From the NCBI RefSeq assembly GCF_900104675.1, contig NZ_LT629945.1:1354756-1418755 (forward strand): DNA of 64,000 bases, given 5' to 3'. Of the stretch, positions 8,692 to 16,342 are shown piece by piece. The notes beneath the pieces are model-generated. The model was not told the DNA's origin and made no database searches. It saw only the letters and a list, made by a program, of their open reading frames with translations. The translations under genes were made by a program, and so were the position numbers. Within the stretch, counting starts at the first letter, position 1, and each line of letters begins with the position of its first letter. Source of the stretch: Angelakisella massiliensis (lineage in GTDB: Bacteria > Bacillota > Clostridia > Oscillospirales > Ruminococcaceae).

Positions 8692-10110
8692 TTATTCTGT
8701 CAGATGCATGGTTTGCAGCAGAATCAGCCAGGTGAGGCCATAATAAGAGACCACAGCCACCAGATCGTTGATGGTAGTGATGAGGGGACCGGAAGCCACG
8801 GCGGGATCGATTTTCATTTTCTTGAAAAAGATGGGGACGGCGGTTCCGGCGATGCTGGAAAGCACCATCGACAGCAGCAGCGCCATGCCGATGCAGGCGG
8901 AAACGGCAAAGGAAAACAAGGGGGATTTCTGTTTGAAGATCAGGATGTACAGGCCGATGACGACAAAGGAAAGCACTCCCAGGAGCAGCCCATTGAGAAA
9001 GCCTACCTTGGATTCCCTGAACACCAGAGAGAGCTTCTGACGTCCCGTAAGATGCTCATCCATCAGCACCCGGATGGTTACCGCCAGGGACTGGGTGCCC
9101 ACATTGCCCGCCATGTCCAGCACCAGGGACTGAAAGCAGACCACCAGCGTCAGCTGAGCCACCACACCTTCAAAGAGGCCCACAGCGGAGGAAACCACCA
9201 TTCCAAGCCCCAGCAAAATAATGAGCCATGGAAGCCGTTTACGGGTGCTTTTGAGAACCGGCTCCCGCAGGTCCTCCTCGGCAATCAGACCGGCCAGCTT
9301 GGCATAATCCTCTCCCATCTCATCATCCACCACCTGGATGAAATCCTGAGCGGTGATGACCCCCAAAAGATGGTTGTCGCTGTCCAGAACCGGAATGGAA
9401 TCTTCGGAATAGTCTTTGATCCGTTCCATGCAGTCCTCAATCTGTTCCTGAGCATAGATATAAGGATAGGAAGTGGTGATGATGTTTTCCAAAGGATCGG
9501 TTTCCCTGGCAATGATCAGGTCTTTGAGGTCGATAGCCCCATAAAAGGTACCGTCTTTTTCCACTACATATAGGGTGGAAACATTGTCGTGCTCTGCTGC
9601 CTGGTCGATCAGCTGCCGCATGGCCTCACGGACAGTGATGCCCACCGTGATGCGGATGAAATTGGTGGTCATGATGCTGCCAACTTCGTCCTCGTCAAAG
9701 GACCACAGCAGCGTGATATCCCGGCGCACCTTTTCATCCATCAGCTCCAGCAGGATATTCCGCTGGTCCTTGTTCAGCTGCCGCAGATGGTCTACCGCCC
9801 GGTCCGGTTCCATGTGGGAGAGAACATCCACCTTTTTGCGTATGCTCAGCTCACCAAAGTAAGGACTATCCTCAGGGGTGTACTCCAGAATGTTGGACAG
9901 GGTTTCTGCGTCCAGAATATGATACAGGCGCTCCCGGTCCTCCCGGGAAAGCAGCTCCAGAGCGGCGGCGACATCGTTTTCATGATAATCTGCCACCTTT
10001 TCCCGCAGAGCGGGGGGAGAGATCCTGCTGTGAATGATTTCTGCCAGCTCCCGGGGATAATCCCGATGGGCGGCGCCGTTTTCCGTCAGCTGATATTTTT
10101 TCTGTTCCAT
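8692..10110 (-). CDS. mgtE: MgtE-family magnesium transporter
   Basis: 472 residues. There is a helical MgtE N-domain (about 20-130) and two CBS domains (about 135-260, including SIMTTNFIRI and IPVLDSDNHLLGVIT). A five-helix channel domain occupies about 285-470, with the family blocks DMAGNVGTQSLA and LITTINDLV. MgtE is a Mg2+-gated Mg2+ channel whose cytosolic domains close when magnesium is plentiful. The start is ATG 10110 with GGGAGGT 7 nt upstream; an open extension further upstream crosses the leader terminator and is not used. It is preceded by a long regulatory leader (10111-10465) holding a leader ORF and an attenuator. Confidence 0.96.
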   Translation of the reverse strand: MEQKKYQLTENGAAHRDYPRELAEIIHSRISPPALREKVADYHENDVAAALELLSREDRERLYHILDAETLSNILEYTPEDSPYFGELSIRKKVDVLSHMEPDRAVDHLRQLNKDQRNILLELMDEKVRRDITLLWSFDEDEVGSIMTTNFIRITVGITVREAMRQLIDQAAEHDNVSTLYVVEKDGTFYGAIDLKDLIIARETDPLENIITTSYPYIYAQEQIEDCMERIKDYSEDSIPVLDSDNHLLGVITAQDFIQVVDDEMGEDYAKLAGLIAEEDLREPVLKSTRKRLPWLIILLGLGMVVSSAVGLFEGVVAQLTLVVCFQSLVLDMAGNVGTQSLAVTIRVLMDEHLTGRQKLSLVFRESKVGFLNGLLLGVLSFVVIGLYILIFKQKSPLFSFAVSACIGMALLLSMVLSSIAGTAVPIFFKKMKIDPAVASGPLITTINDLVAVVSYYGLTWLILLQTMHLTE

Positions 10111-10217
10111 GTTCAGACCTCCCTTTCTGTGGGACCGGTCCGCAGCCGGTCCAAGAGATCTTCCGGCCTGGGAAAGGGATGGACACAGCGAGGTCCTCCG
10201 CAACAACGCAATCAGAT

Positions 10218-10300
10218 AAAAAAATACCATTGCCTCCGGAGAACCTGCTCTGCCGATCCCCAAAAATGGGACGGAAGATCGTGTTCAGAAGGGGCAATGG
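10218..10300 (-). terminator. Attenuator terminator in the mgtE leader
   Basis: Minus-strand CCATTGCC (10293-10300) pairs with GGCAATGG (10227-10234), which is followed by TATTTTTTT. Inner pairs GAAC/GTTC, GATC/GATC and CCC/GGG extend the hairpin. A third segment, GGGCAATGG at 10376-10384 inside the leader ORF, can pair with the same CCATTGCCC, giving a mutually exclusive antiterminator. The switch sits about 108 nt ahead of mgtE. Confidence 0.8.
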
Positions 10301-10319
10301 CAAAAGTTCCATAGGGAAA

Positions 10320-10415
10320 TCAGCCCGGAGAGGTCCCCGGCAGTGCCGGAAACGTCTTCAGACGATGATAAAATTCCATTGCCCGTTTTCGATCGCAGCT
10401 ACTGCCGCCGTCCAT
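10320..10415 (-). CDS. 31-codon leader ORF of mgtE
   Basis: Encodes a short peptide starting MDGGSSCDRKRAMEF and ending FPALPGTSPG. The ATG has a strong ribosome site (GGGAGGTGAGGAG). Codons 11-14 overlap the antiterminator arm, and the Pro-rich end is reminiscent of Mg2+-responsive leader peptides such as Salmonella mgtL, though unrelated in sequence. Translation would affect folding of the downstream attenuator. Not recognised from any database family; coding status is inferred from the ribosome site and its match to the corA leader ORF. Confidence 0.6.
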   Translation of the reverse strand: MDGGSSCDRKRAMEFYHRLKTFPALPGTSPG

Positions 10416-10471
10416 CTCCTCACCTCCCAAGGAATCATAAAATATTCTGATTGTCAGCTTAATGCGTCATT

Positions 10472-10500
10472 ATTGTAGTCCGTTTAGCTGCAAATGTCAA
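10472..10500 (-). promoter_or_regulatory. mgtE promoter
   Basis: Minus-strand -35 TTGACA (10495-10500), 17-bp spacer, -10 TACAAT (10472-10477). It gives a leader of about 355 nt before the mgtE ATG. Confidence 0.85.
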
Positions 10501-10634
10501 CATTTCCCACATGTCGGAAATGTGAACTTTTATAGACAAAACAAATAGGCAGAAGCTGCTTTTTAAGAACAGGTGTTTTCCCTGTGCCCATAGGCCCGCT
10601 GCCGAAAAGAGCAGTGTAAAATTCGCGCCTTTGG

Positions 10635-10663
10635 TTGAAACAGATGCAGGTATGGTATATAAT
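10635..10663 (+). promoter_or_regulatory. corA promoter
   Basis: -35 TTGAAA (10635-10640), 17-bp spacer, -10 TATAAT (10658-10663). It is divergent from the mgtE promoter and gives a leader of about 200 nt. Confidence 0.85.
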
Positions 10664-10755
10664 AAATAAAGTCAAGGTCCCCAAAAAGGGGCCCCTTTCC
10701 TGTCCGATTGTCTGATAGGAACAGAGTATCTGAACATTGAAGGAGGTGGCAGGGT

Positions 10756-10851
10756 TTGAGCAGCGACCCCGGAGGTAGTAGACGCAGCATACATTTCAAA
10801 AAAAGGGAAGCAGCGGAGGACTCTGCCGGGTCCGCTGCTGTCTGCCTGTAA
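10756..10851 (+). CDS. 31-codon leader ORF of corA
   Basis: TTG start behind GAAGGAGGTGG; the peptide begins MSSDPGGSRRSIHFKKR. Its GGA-GGT-AGT-AGA codons align with GGC-GGC-AGT-AGC of the mgtE leader ORF. Its last third contains an 8-bp hairpin GCAGCGGA (10810-10817) / TCCGCTGC (10831-10838). The stop codon merges into the corA ribosome site AAAAAGGAG, 18 nt before the corA ATG, so translational coupling is likely. Both coding status and role are inferred. Confidence 0.5.
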   Translation: MSSDPGGSRRSIHFKKREAAEDSAGSAAVCL

Positions 10852-10869
10852 AAAGGAGACGCATTGTTT

Positions 10870-11805
10870 ATGATTCAGTACTTCAAGACCATCGACAATC
10901 GCTTGGTGGAGCAGGACAAGCTGAGCAGCGGCTGCTGGATCAATGCCATCGCCCCGGATGAAAAGGATATGGACTTTTTGCTCCAGGAGCTGGAACTGGA
11001 CCGGGACTTTGTCATGTCCTCATTGGATGAAGAAGAATCCTCCCGTATCGAGAGCGAGGAAGACCAGACCCTGGTGATCGTGGACCTTCCCACCGCCGAG
11101 CCTCAGGAGGACGGCACCATGTCTTATTCCACGATGCCTATGGGCATTATCCTCACACCGGATTATGTGGTCACCATCTGTCTGCGGCCGCAGCCGGTCA
11201 TCAGTGAAATTGCCGACGGCCAGGTGAAGAATGTGACCACCCACCTGCGGACCCGCTTTGTACTCAGCCTGTTGTTCCGCATTGCCACACGATATCTTAC
11301 CTACCTCAAGCAGATCGACAAGATCTCTTCCAACACGCAAAAGCAGCTGCATCAGTCCATGAGAAACAAGGAGCTCATCCAGCTGCTGGGGCTGGAGAAA
11401 TCCCTGGTATACTTCTCCACCTCTCTCAAGGGCAACGAGATCACCCTGGAAAAGATTCTCCGGGGCCGCATCATCAAGCTGTATGAGGAGGATCAGGACC
11501 TGTTGGAGGACGTGCTGGTTGAAGTCAAGCAGGCCATTGAGATGTGTAATATTTACACCAGCATCCTTTCCGGCACCATGGATGCCTTCGCGTCGGTCAT
11601 CTCCAATAATCTGAACATTGTGATGAAGATCCTCACCTCCATCACCATCGTTATGGCTATTCCCACCATCGTTTCCAGTTTTTACGGCATGAACATCGCC
11701 GGTGGAATGCCCTTCGATCAGTGGTGGTGGTTCCCGGTGCTTCTCTCCGTGGCGGCCAGCGCGGCGGTGGCGGCTATTCTGGTGAAAAAGGACCTGTTCC
11801 GGTAA
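10870..11805 (+). CDS. corA: CorA-family divalent cation (Mg2+) transporter
   Basis: 311 residues with a long cytoplasmic helical domain and two C-terminal membrane helices. The diagnostic CorA signature YGMN (about 272-275) ends the first helix, followed by a short loop and a second helix ending in a basic tail KKDLFR. CorA forms a homopentameric Mg2+ channel. The start could be this ATG (GGAG 11 nt upstream) or an in-frame TTG at 10864. It is divergent from mgtE and shares a similar leader design, so the pair is probably co-regulated by magnesium. Confidence 0.94.
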   Translation: MIQYFKTIDNRLVEQDKLSSGCWINAIAPDEKDMDFLLQELELDRDFVMSSLDEEESSRIESEEDQTLVIVDLPTAEPQEDGTMSYSTMPMGIILTPDYVVTICLRPQPVISEIADGQVKNVTTHLRTRFVLSLLFRIATRYLTYLKQIDKISSNTQKQLHQSMRNKELIQLLGLEKSLVYFSTSLKGNEITLEKILRGRIIKLYEEDQDLLEDVLVEVKQAIEMCNIYTSILSGTMDAFASVISNNLNIVMKILTSITIVMAIPTIVSSFYGMNIAGGMPFDQWWWFPVLLSVAASAAVAAILVKKDLFR

Positions 11806-11848
11806 AAAACGTGTTGTCATCATAGGTCATTTCGTTTAAAAGCTTATC

Positions 11849-11883
11849 AGGGCTTTGAAGCGCTTTGCTTCAAGGCCCTTTGT
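11849..11883 (+). terminator. Terminator of corA
   Basis: Stem AGGGCTTTGAAGC (11849-11861) with GCTTCAAGGCCCT (11867-11879), one mismatch, followed by TTTG. The T-run is short. Confidence 0.7.
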
Positions 11884-11921
11884 GCAACTTATACGAGATT
11901 GTCAGCAAAGCTGGAGAGGGA

Positions 11922-11950
11922 TTGACAACCTGTTAGAATTTTGCTATTTT
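11922..11950 (+). promoter_or_regulatory. Promoter of the 12.1-kb lipoprotein gene
   Basis: -35 TTGACA (11922-11927), 17-bp spacer, -10 TATTTT (11945-11950), about 170 bp before the start codon. Confidence 0.6.
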
Positions 11951-12118
11951 ATATTTGGACTACAATTTGTTATCATAAAGCTGAAAGGCGGGGGAAACCA
12001 GAAGGTTTTACCGGCCCTGTTTTGTTCAAAGAGAAAGTTGAAATGGAGTTTTGCCGAAAAATTCTCTCCCCGGATATTGGCTGATTTTATGAAAATGCAA
12101 CGGAAAGGATGAATTTCC

Positions 12119-13924
12119 ATGAAAAAGAAAGTGGCTGCTTTGGCTCTGGTCCTGCTTCTCCTGCTATCCGTTTCCTGTGAGGGGAAGAATGCGGGATCTT
12201 CCCAGTCCTCTGAGTCCCAGCCTTCTGAGTCTCAGTCCTCCTCTTTGTCGGAATCGGTGCCGGAAAGTGATATTTCCCATGAGATCCCCGCCCATGAAGT
12301 GACAGACCCCCAGCAGCTGGATCAGTTGTGGTGGGATTATTTCGGCTTGGCGATCATTCCCCTCCAAAGAGAATTCGCCGCCCCGGAACAAATGGACCTG
12401 GGATACCTGACCACCTACTGCTGGTACAGCTTTGCCCGGCAGAATGGGGGAGCGGAGGGCCTTACACCGGCGGGAAATGATGAATATATCCTTCCCGGCG
12501 AGAAGATGATGGAGCTGTTGGAGCAGTATTTCAACTGGAAGCCGGAGAGCCTGTCCGGTGCCGCTCCCCAGGATTTTTATGCAGGCATCCGCTATGATGA
12601 GGAAAAAAATCAGTTTATCGTTTCCTGGAGCTCCTCCGAGGAACTGATCCTTCCCGGTTATCCTTCGGGAGAGGGTAATCCCTGGGGAATCACCTTAGAG
12701 AGCTTCCGGTACAACGGGGATGGCACCGCCACCGCTGTTATATCCCATGAGAGCCTGTATGTAGACGGCGAAGTGGACAGCAGGGATATTTACACCATGG
12801 GGGTACGTGAGGAAGGAGACCTGTATTTTATCTCCATGGTTACGGAATATGTAAAAACCAATCTGGGCAATGTCACCGGAGAATACATGACCCTGCCTGC
12901 CCTGTCTGAAAAGGACTGGATTTATCAATCCACCCGGGGCAGCGGCAGCTATGTCACCGCAGACAGCGTCATCCTGGGCGCTACAGATGAGCCGGAAGAC
13001 CAGGTGATCTGGCATCTGGAGCAGTATGATACCGGCACCTGGCAGACTGCGGCTACCCTTGATGTACCGATGCCAAAATCTTCTCAGATTACTTTCCGGA
13101 TGATTTCCACCGATCAGGGACCCGCCCTCACCGGCCCGGATGGACTGTATCTCATCAAAGAGGATCTGTCCAGTTATGAAAAGCTGCCTCTGCCTCAGGT
13201 GATTCTGGAGGGCATCCAGGCAGCGGAAGGGGCGAATTGGGAAAGCCCGGAGGCTCATTTCACCGGCTATGATGTGACAGCGGACCTTCGTTACTGGCTC
13301 TACTGCGACGCTGAGGGCCTGCAGCTGCTGGACCAGGAGACTGGGGAAATCCGGTGCCTGCGGGAAAATGAGCTGACTGATTCCGGTAAATTTGGAATCA
13401 TGGGATATCAGAGCGGGCCCGTGTTGCTGGATGGAGGAAAAGGGGCCATGGCCTATGTAGGCGGCTATGAGCATATTGATAAAATCGTCCTGGCGCCTAC
13501 CGATGGCGGAGAGGTCACTGTGCTGGATGGTGTCCTGTGGGACGTTCAGCAGGTGGGAGATAAGGGTCTGGCTCTGACCCAGTTTGACGAAACCCTGGAA
13601 CCGGTGGAGATCTCCTACTATTCCTTTGCCGCAGGACAGCGGTGGAAACTGGATCTGGACGCTTCCGCTTTGGGTGTCAGCGACTGGGTGGCCGGAGAGC
13701 ATAACGCCGCCTTTGTCGCCAGGGACCGGAATTATAAGGACGAGAATGCGGCCCAGCACCTGTGGCGGATGAGCGTCACCGACGGCAGTGTTCATGATAC
13801 TGGGGTATCAGTGACCACCAATTATGCGGCCTCTATGAAGACACTGGCGGCGTTAGAGGATGGCAGTGTGCTGGCCTGCTACAGTGTAGGCCCTGGTGAA
13901 CAGGAAGTATTTCTGGTTCCCTGA
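12119..13924 (+). CDS. Large putative lipoprotein of unknown function
   Basis: 601 residues. A lipoprotein signal ends LLSVSCEGK with the Cys at about residue 20. A Ser/Gln/Glu linker follows to about residue 50, then an acidic extracytoplasmic region. The middle (about 90-240) is an alpha/beta stretch with NQFIVSWSSSEE. The C-terminal half (from about 270) is strand-rich with repeated Asp-Gly turns, suggesting a beta-propeller-like fold. I do not recognise a named family. It is a single gene between the corA terminator and its own terminator, exported and anchored on the outer face of the membrane. Confidence 0.8.
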   Translation: MKKKVAALALVLLLLLSVSCEGKNAGSSQSSESQPSESQSSSLSESVPESDISHEIPAHEVTDPQQLDQLWWDYFGLAIIPLQREFAAPEQMDLGYLTTYCWYSFARQNGGAEGLTPAGNDEYILPGEKMMELLEQYFNWKPESLSGAAPQDFYAGIRYDEEKNQFIVSWSSSEELILPGYPSGEGNPWGITLESFRYNGDGTATAVISHESLYVDGEVDSRDIYTMGVREEGDLYFISMVTEYVKTNLGNVTGEYMTLPALSEKDWIYQSTRGSGSYVTADSVILGATDEPEDQVIWHLEQYDTGTWQTAATLDVPMPKSSQITFRMISTDQGPALTGPDGLYLIKEDLSSYEKLPLPQVILEGIQAAEGANWESPEAHFTGYDVTADLRYWLYCDAEGLQLLDQETGEIRCLRENELTDSGKFGIMGYQSGPVLLDGGKGAMAYVGGYEHIDKIVLAPTDGGEVTVLDGVLWDVQQVGDKGLALTQFDETLEPVEISYYSFAAGQRWKLDLDASALGVSDWVAGEHNAAFVARDRNYKDENAAQHLWRMSVTDGSVHDTGVSVTTNYAASMKTLAALEDGSVLACYSVGPGEQEVFLVP

Positions 13925-13982
13925 ATTGGAAATGGGCAGTGATGCGTTTTGAGAAAAGAGCGCATCATAACGGAATAAAAAG

Positions 13983-14025
13983 TGGGGCATGGTTTTCTTT
14001 TATGGAAAGCCGTGCCTCGCTTTTT
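13983..14025 (+). terminator. Terminator after the lipoprotein gene
   Basis: Imperfect stem GGGGCATGGTTTTC with GAAAGCCGTGCCTC, followed by GCTTTTTATTT. Confidence 0.75.
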
Positions 14026-14337
14026 ATTTGGCACAATGAGCTTCTCGGCTTTGGGGAAGGAAGCAGCAAGCTTTGGATTCAAGGACCGGGCGAAGGGGAA
14101 AAGGAATCAATACAGCTTTGCCAGAAAGTTTTTTGGCATCAGTAAATCTGCTTTTACCAGTCAGAAGGCAAGGAAAGAGGCTGCGGAAAACTCAGAGCTG
14201 CAAGAAACTTGCTGGTACAAGCCCCTGCAATTTTTCCCCCAGACTTTCACTCTGCATTTGGCCCAGTTTAACCTTTTCTTGTCTGTTCTGCCGGATTGAA
14301 AGGGAGAAATTTCTCCACCTCAGGCAGTTTCATAACC
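14026..14337. other. Intergenic stretch without a supported gene
   Basis: Several overlapping short frames occur on the plus strand, but none has a ribosome site or protein-like composition. Confidence 0.5.
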
Positions 14338-14394
14338 TTGACGGAAGAAAAATCCAATGATAAAATGAAGTTAGCTTCACAGGAAGTAAACTTC
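14338..14394 (+). promoter_or_regulatory. Promoter with two tandem palindromic operators for the XRE regulator
   Basis: -35 TTGACG (14338-14343), 17-bp spacer, -10 TAAAAT (14361-14366). Immediately downstream lie GAAGTTAGCTTC (14367-14378) and GAAGTAAACTTC (14383-14394), both of form GAAG-N4-CTTC with centres 16 bp apart. This is the expected arrangement for cooperative autorepression by the HTH protein encoded next. Confidence 0.75.
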
Positions 14395-14414
14395 ACTTTC
14401 CGGGAGGAGAGCCG

Positions 14415-14645
14415 ATGAAAACAAAGGTCCGCCAATTCCGTATCGCCAGCGGTATGACCCAGCAGCAGCTGGCTCAGCTGGTCCATGTTTCCGCCCGCAC
14501 CATCATTTCCATTGAGGGAGAGCGGTACAGTCCCTCCCTGATGCTGGCCTACCGGATGGCGGAGGTGTTCGGCACCACGGTGGAGGAGCTTTGCTGCCTG
14601 CGGGAAAACCGTGAGAAGGAGGATGAGCAGCTTGAGAATGTTTGA
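14415..14645 (+). CDS. XRE-family (Cro/CI-type) transcriptional regulator
   Basis: 76 residues, essentially a lone helix-turn-helix. The motif runs from GMTQQQLAQLVHVSARTI through ISIEGERYSPSL, typical of the short YozG-like clostridial regulators, which lack a sensor domain. Such proteins are usually paired with a small membrane protein, as here (overlap with the next gene). The GGGAGGAG ribosome site is 6 nt upstream. Two GAAG-N4-CTTC palindromes over its own start site suggest it represses itself and the operon. Confidence 0.9.
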   Translation: MKTKVRQFRIASGMTQQQLAQLVHVSARTIISIEGERYSPSLMLAYRMAEVFGTTVEELCCLRENREKEDEQLENV

Positions 14646-15090
14646 TGGAGTTTCATATGTCCAGCGGGTCCGGTGGCGGATTCGGGGCCTTTGGCTGGTG
14701 GTATTGGGAATGCTTATATACATGGTTGTGGTGGGAGAGACCGGCGGCGGTGATTCCCGCACCATGACTCAGCTGGCCCAAACTGTCAGCCGTCTGATCT
14801 TTTTCGGTGGACTGATTTATATTCTGGTGCAGATTCACCGGTACAAAAAGCTGCTGTCCAGCCCTGCCCTGCTGCGGGGACAGCGGATGCTGGAGCAGGA
14901 TGAACGGAGGATGTGGCTCCATGACAAGAGCGGCGGAATCGTTGTGGACCTGCTGCTGGTGGTGCTGCTGTTTTCTACCCTCACCGCCGCGCTGTATCAT
15001 CAGGTCCTGTTCTTTTTCTCCCTGTTTTTGCTGCTGCTGACGGTGATTCTCAAAGGAGCCGTCTGGCTGGTTTGTGACAGGATGGGGTAA
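14638..15090 (+). CDS. Four-helix membrane protein, partner of the XRE regulator
   Basis: About 150 residues with four predicted membrane helices in two pairs separated by a polar loop (QIHRYKKLLSSPALL and following). It begins within the end of the regulator gene (ATGTTTGA overlap). GTG 14611, ATG 14623 and TTG 14632 are alternative in-frame starts, so the N-terminus is uncertain. XRE plus small-membrane-protein pairs of this sort are common in Firmicutes, with the membrane protein thought to modulate or sense for the regulator. No enzymatic motif is seen. Confidence 0.75.
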   Translation: MFDGVSYVQRVRWRIRGLWLVVLGMLIYMVVVGETGGGDSRTMTQLAQTVSRLIFFGGLIYILVQIHRYKKLLSSPALLRGQRMLEQDERRMWLHDKSGGIVVDLLLVVLLFSTLTAALYHQVLFFFSLFLLLLTVILKGAVWLVCDRMG

Positions 15091-15102
15091 AGGAGGATGA
15101 GG

Positions 15103-15939
15103 ATGAAGAAGGATTGGCTTCTCCAGCGGGAGCTGAACCGGATGCAGCGAAAGGAGAATAAAAAGCTGCTCCGTGAGGCGGACCGCACTCAGCCGGGGCC
15201 GGTGGAACGTCTGGGAAAAAAGGTGGAACAGCATCTTCCCTCTCAGGGGGTGGCGGCAGCGGAAGCGGCCTTTCAAAAAGGTTTTGGAATGCTTTTTGAA
15301 CAGGGGCTTCCTTTGGTGGAAAAGACTGCCGGGGGAGAAAAACGGCGTCTTTGGGGCCGGGAAAACGCACGCCAGCTGGAGCAAGAGCCTTCCTTATCCC
15401 GGTTAAAGGAAATGGATCGTCAGGCCAGAGGAGCAATGACACAGAATCAAGCCGTCACGCTGGCGGAAGGGGGAGGACTGGGGCTGCTGGGTGTGGGAAT
15501 CCCCGATATCCCTCTGTTTTTGGGGATGATGCTGCGTACCTTGTGTCAAATCGGGGCCAGTTATGGCTTTGACTTCCAGTCTCCCGGAGAGCGGCTGTAT
15601 CTGCTTTCCCTGATTCGTCTGTCTGTGTCCAAAGGCAAAGAGCGGCTGACGGCTGCTCAGGAGACGGATCGTTTGGCTCATTGGCTGGATGGGGAGGGAG
15701 CTCCGCCGCAGGAAGCGGAACAGGAGAGTATCGCCCGTACCTCCCATTTGCTGGCTGGGCAGATCACTTCTCTAAAGCTGCTGCAAGGTGTTCCGGTAGT
15801 AGGAGTGCTGGGCGGGGCGGCCAATTTGAATATTCTTACCGCTCTGGGAGAAACTGCCCGTCTCAAATATCGTCAGCGGAGACTGCGGCTGCTCCAGAAT
15901 GGGAAAGGAGCGGCAGAGGGTGCTTCGTCTTGTCCCTAA
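15103..15939 (+). CDS. EcsC-family protein
   Basis: 278 residues. A basic, charged N-terminal half is followed by the EcsC-type domain with its glycine-rich hydrophobic segment (EGGGLGLLGVGIPDIPLFLG, about residues 124-143) and a second one near the C-terminus (GVPVVGVLGGAANLNIL). EcsC proteins occur widely, some next to ABC transporters; the biochemical role is unknown. The start at 15103 gives a 6-nt gap from AAGGAGG; the in-frame ATG at 15097 is too close. It follows the membrane gene by 12 bp, so it is probably in the XRE operon. Confidence 0.8.
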   Translation: MKKDWLLQRELNRMQRKENKKLLREADRTQPGPVERLGKKVEQHLPSQGVAAAEAAFQKGFGMLFEQGLPLVEKTAGGEKRRLWGRENARQLEQEPSLSRLKEMDRQARGAMTQNQAVTLAEGGGLGLLGVGIPDIPLFLGMMLRTLCQIGASYGFDFQSPGERLYLLSLIRLSVSKGKERLTAAQETDRLAHWLDGEGAPPQEAEQESIARTSHLLAGQITSLKLLQGVPVVGVLGGAANLNILTALGETARLKYRQRRLRLLQNGKGAAEGASSCP

Positions 15940-16050
15940 ACTTTTTGGTGGAAAGTGATTTCGGTTTATAACCCTCCGAAAACCATTATGGGAAGATGCC
16001 ATCCCGGTGGCAAAAGAAAAATGGAACCCAACTTTGGGGGAAAAATGAAA

Positions 16051-16080
16051 CGGCCCTTCGGCAGTTATGCCGAAGGGCCG
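16051..16080. repeat. Hairpin repeat, copy 1 (no T-run)
   Basis: Perfect 13-bp stem CGGCCCTTCGGCA / TGCCGAAGGGCCG around a GTTA loop. The same 30-bp unit, with one loop change, recurs at 16290-16319, so the two copies bracket the 119-bp interspersed repeat. Confidence 0.85.
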
Positions 16081-16132
16081 TACAGGTTGTCCAGAAACCC
16101 ATTAGTTGAGAAGAAATTCAATTTAAAATCAT

Positions 16133-16163
16133 AAAACGCAGGACATGTGCCTGCGTTTTATAC
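16133..16163 (+). terminator. Terminator-like hairpin
   Basis: AAAACGCAGG (16133-16142), ACATGTG loop, CCTGCGTTTT (16150-16159). It could terminate transcripts from the EcsC operon. Confidence 0.6.
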
Positions 16164-16280
16164 TACGACCCGCGCCCACGGGGGCGCGAAACCGGGGGTA
16201 TCGCCGCTGGTTTCGTCAGGAACCTGCGGCGTATCCAGGGGGTATTGGATACCCCCTGGAAGCGTGTCGAATTTTTTCGA
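16162..16280 (+). repeat. Interspersed structured repeat, copy A
   Basis: A 119-bp unit that matches 53021-53139 in inverted orientation without gaps and with about 14 differences. It contains three consecutive hairpins: GCGCCC/GGGCGC, CCAGGGGGTAT/ATACCCCCTGG and GTGTCGAA/TTCGACAC. It is intergenic and non-coding. It is probably a repetitive mobile or structured element of this genome. Confidence 0.85.
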
Positions 16281-16288
16281 CACGCATA

Positions 16289-16324
16289 GCGGCCCTTCGG
16301 CAGTCATGCCGAAGGGCCGCTTTT
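16289..16324 (+). terminator. Hairpin repeat copy 2, terminator-like
   Basis: GCGGCCCTTCGGCA (16289-16302), loop GTCA, TGCCGAAGGGCCGC (16307-16320), then TTTT. It is near identical to the hairpin at 16051-16080. Confidence 0.75.
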
Positions 16325-16342
16325 CATATTGCCTGATACTTT

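Noticed and set aside
10111-10470. M-box (ykoK) magnesium riboswitch before mgtE
   Set aside because: The leader lacks the conserved M-box blocks I know; its terminator/antiterminator segments and leader ORF explain the layout better. A covariance search would settle it.
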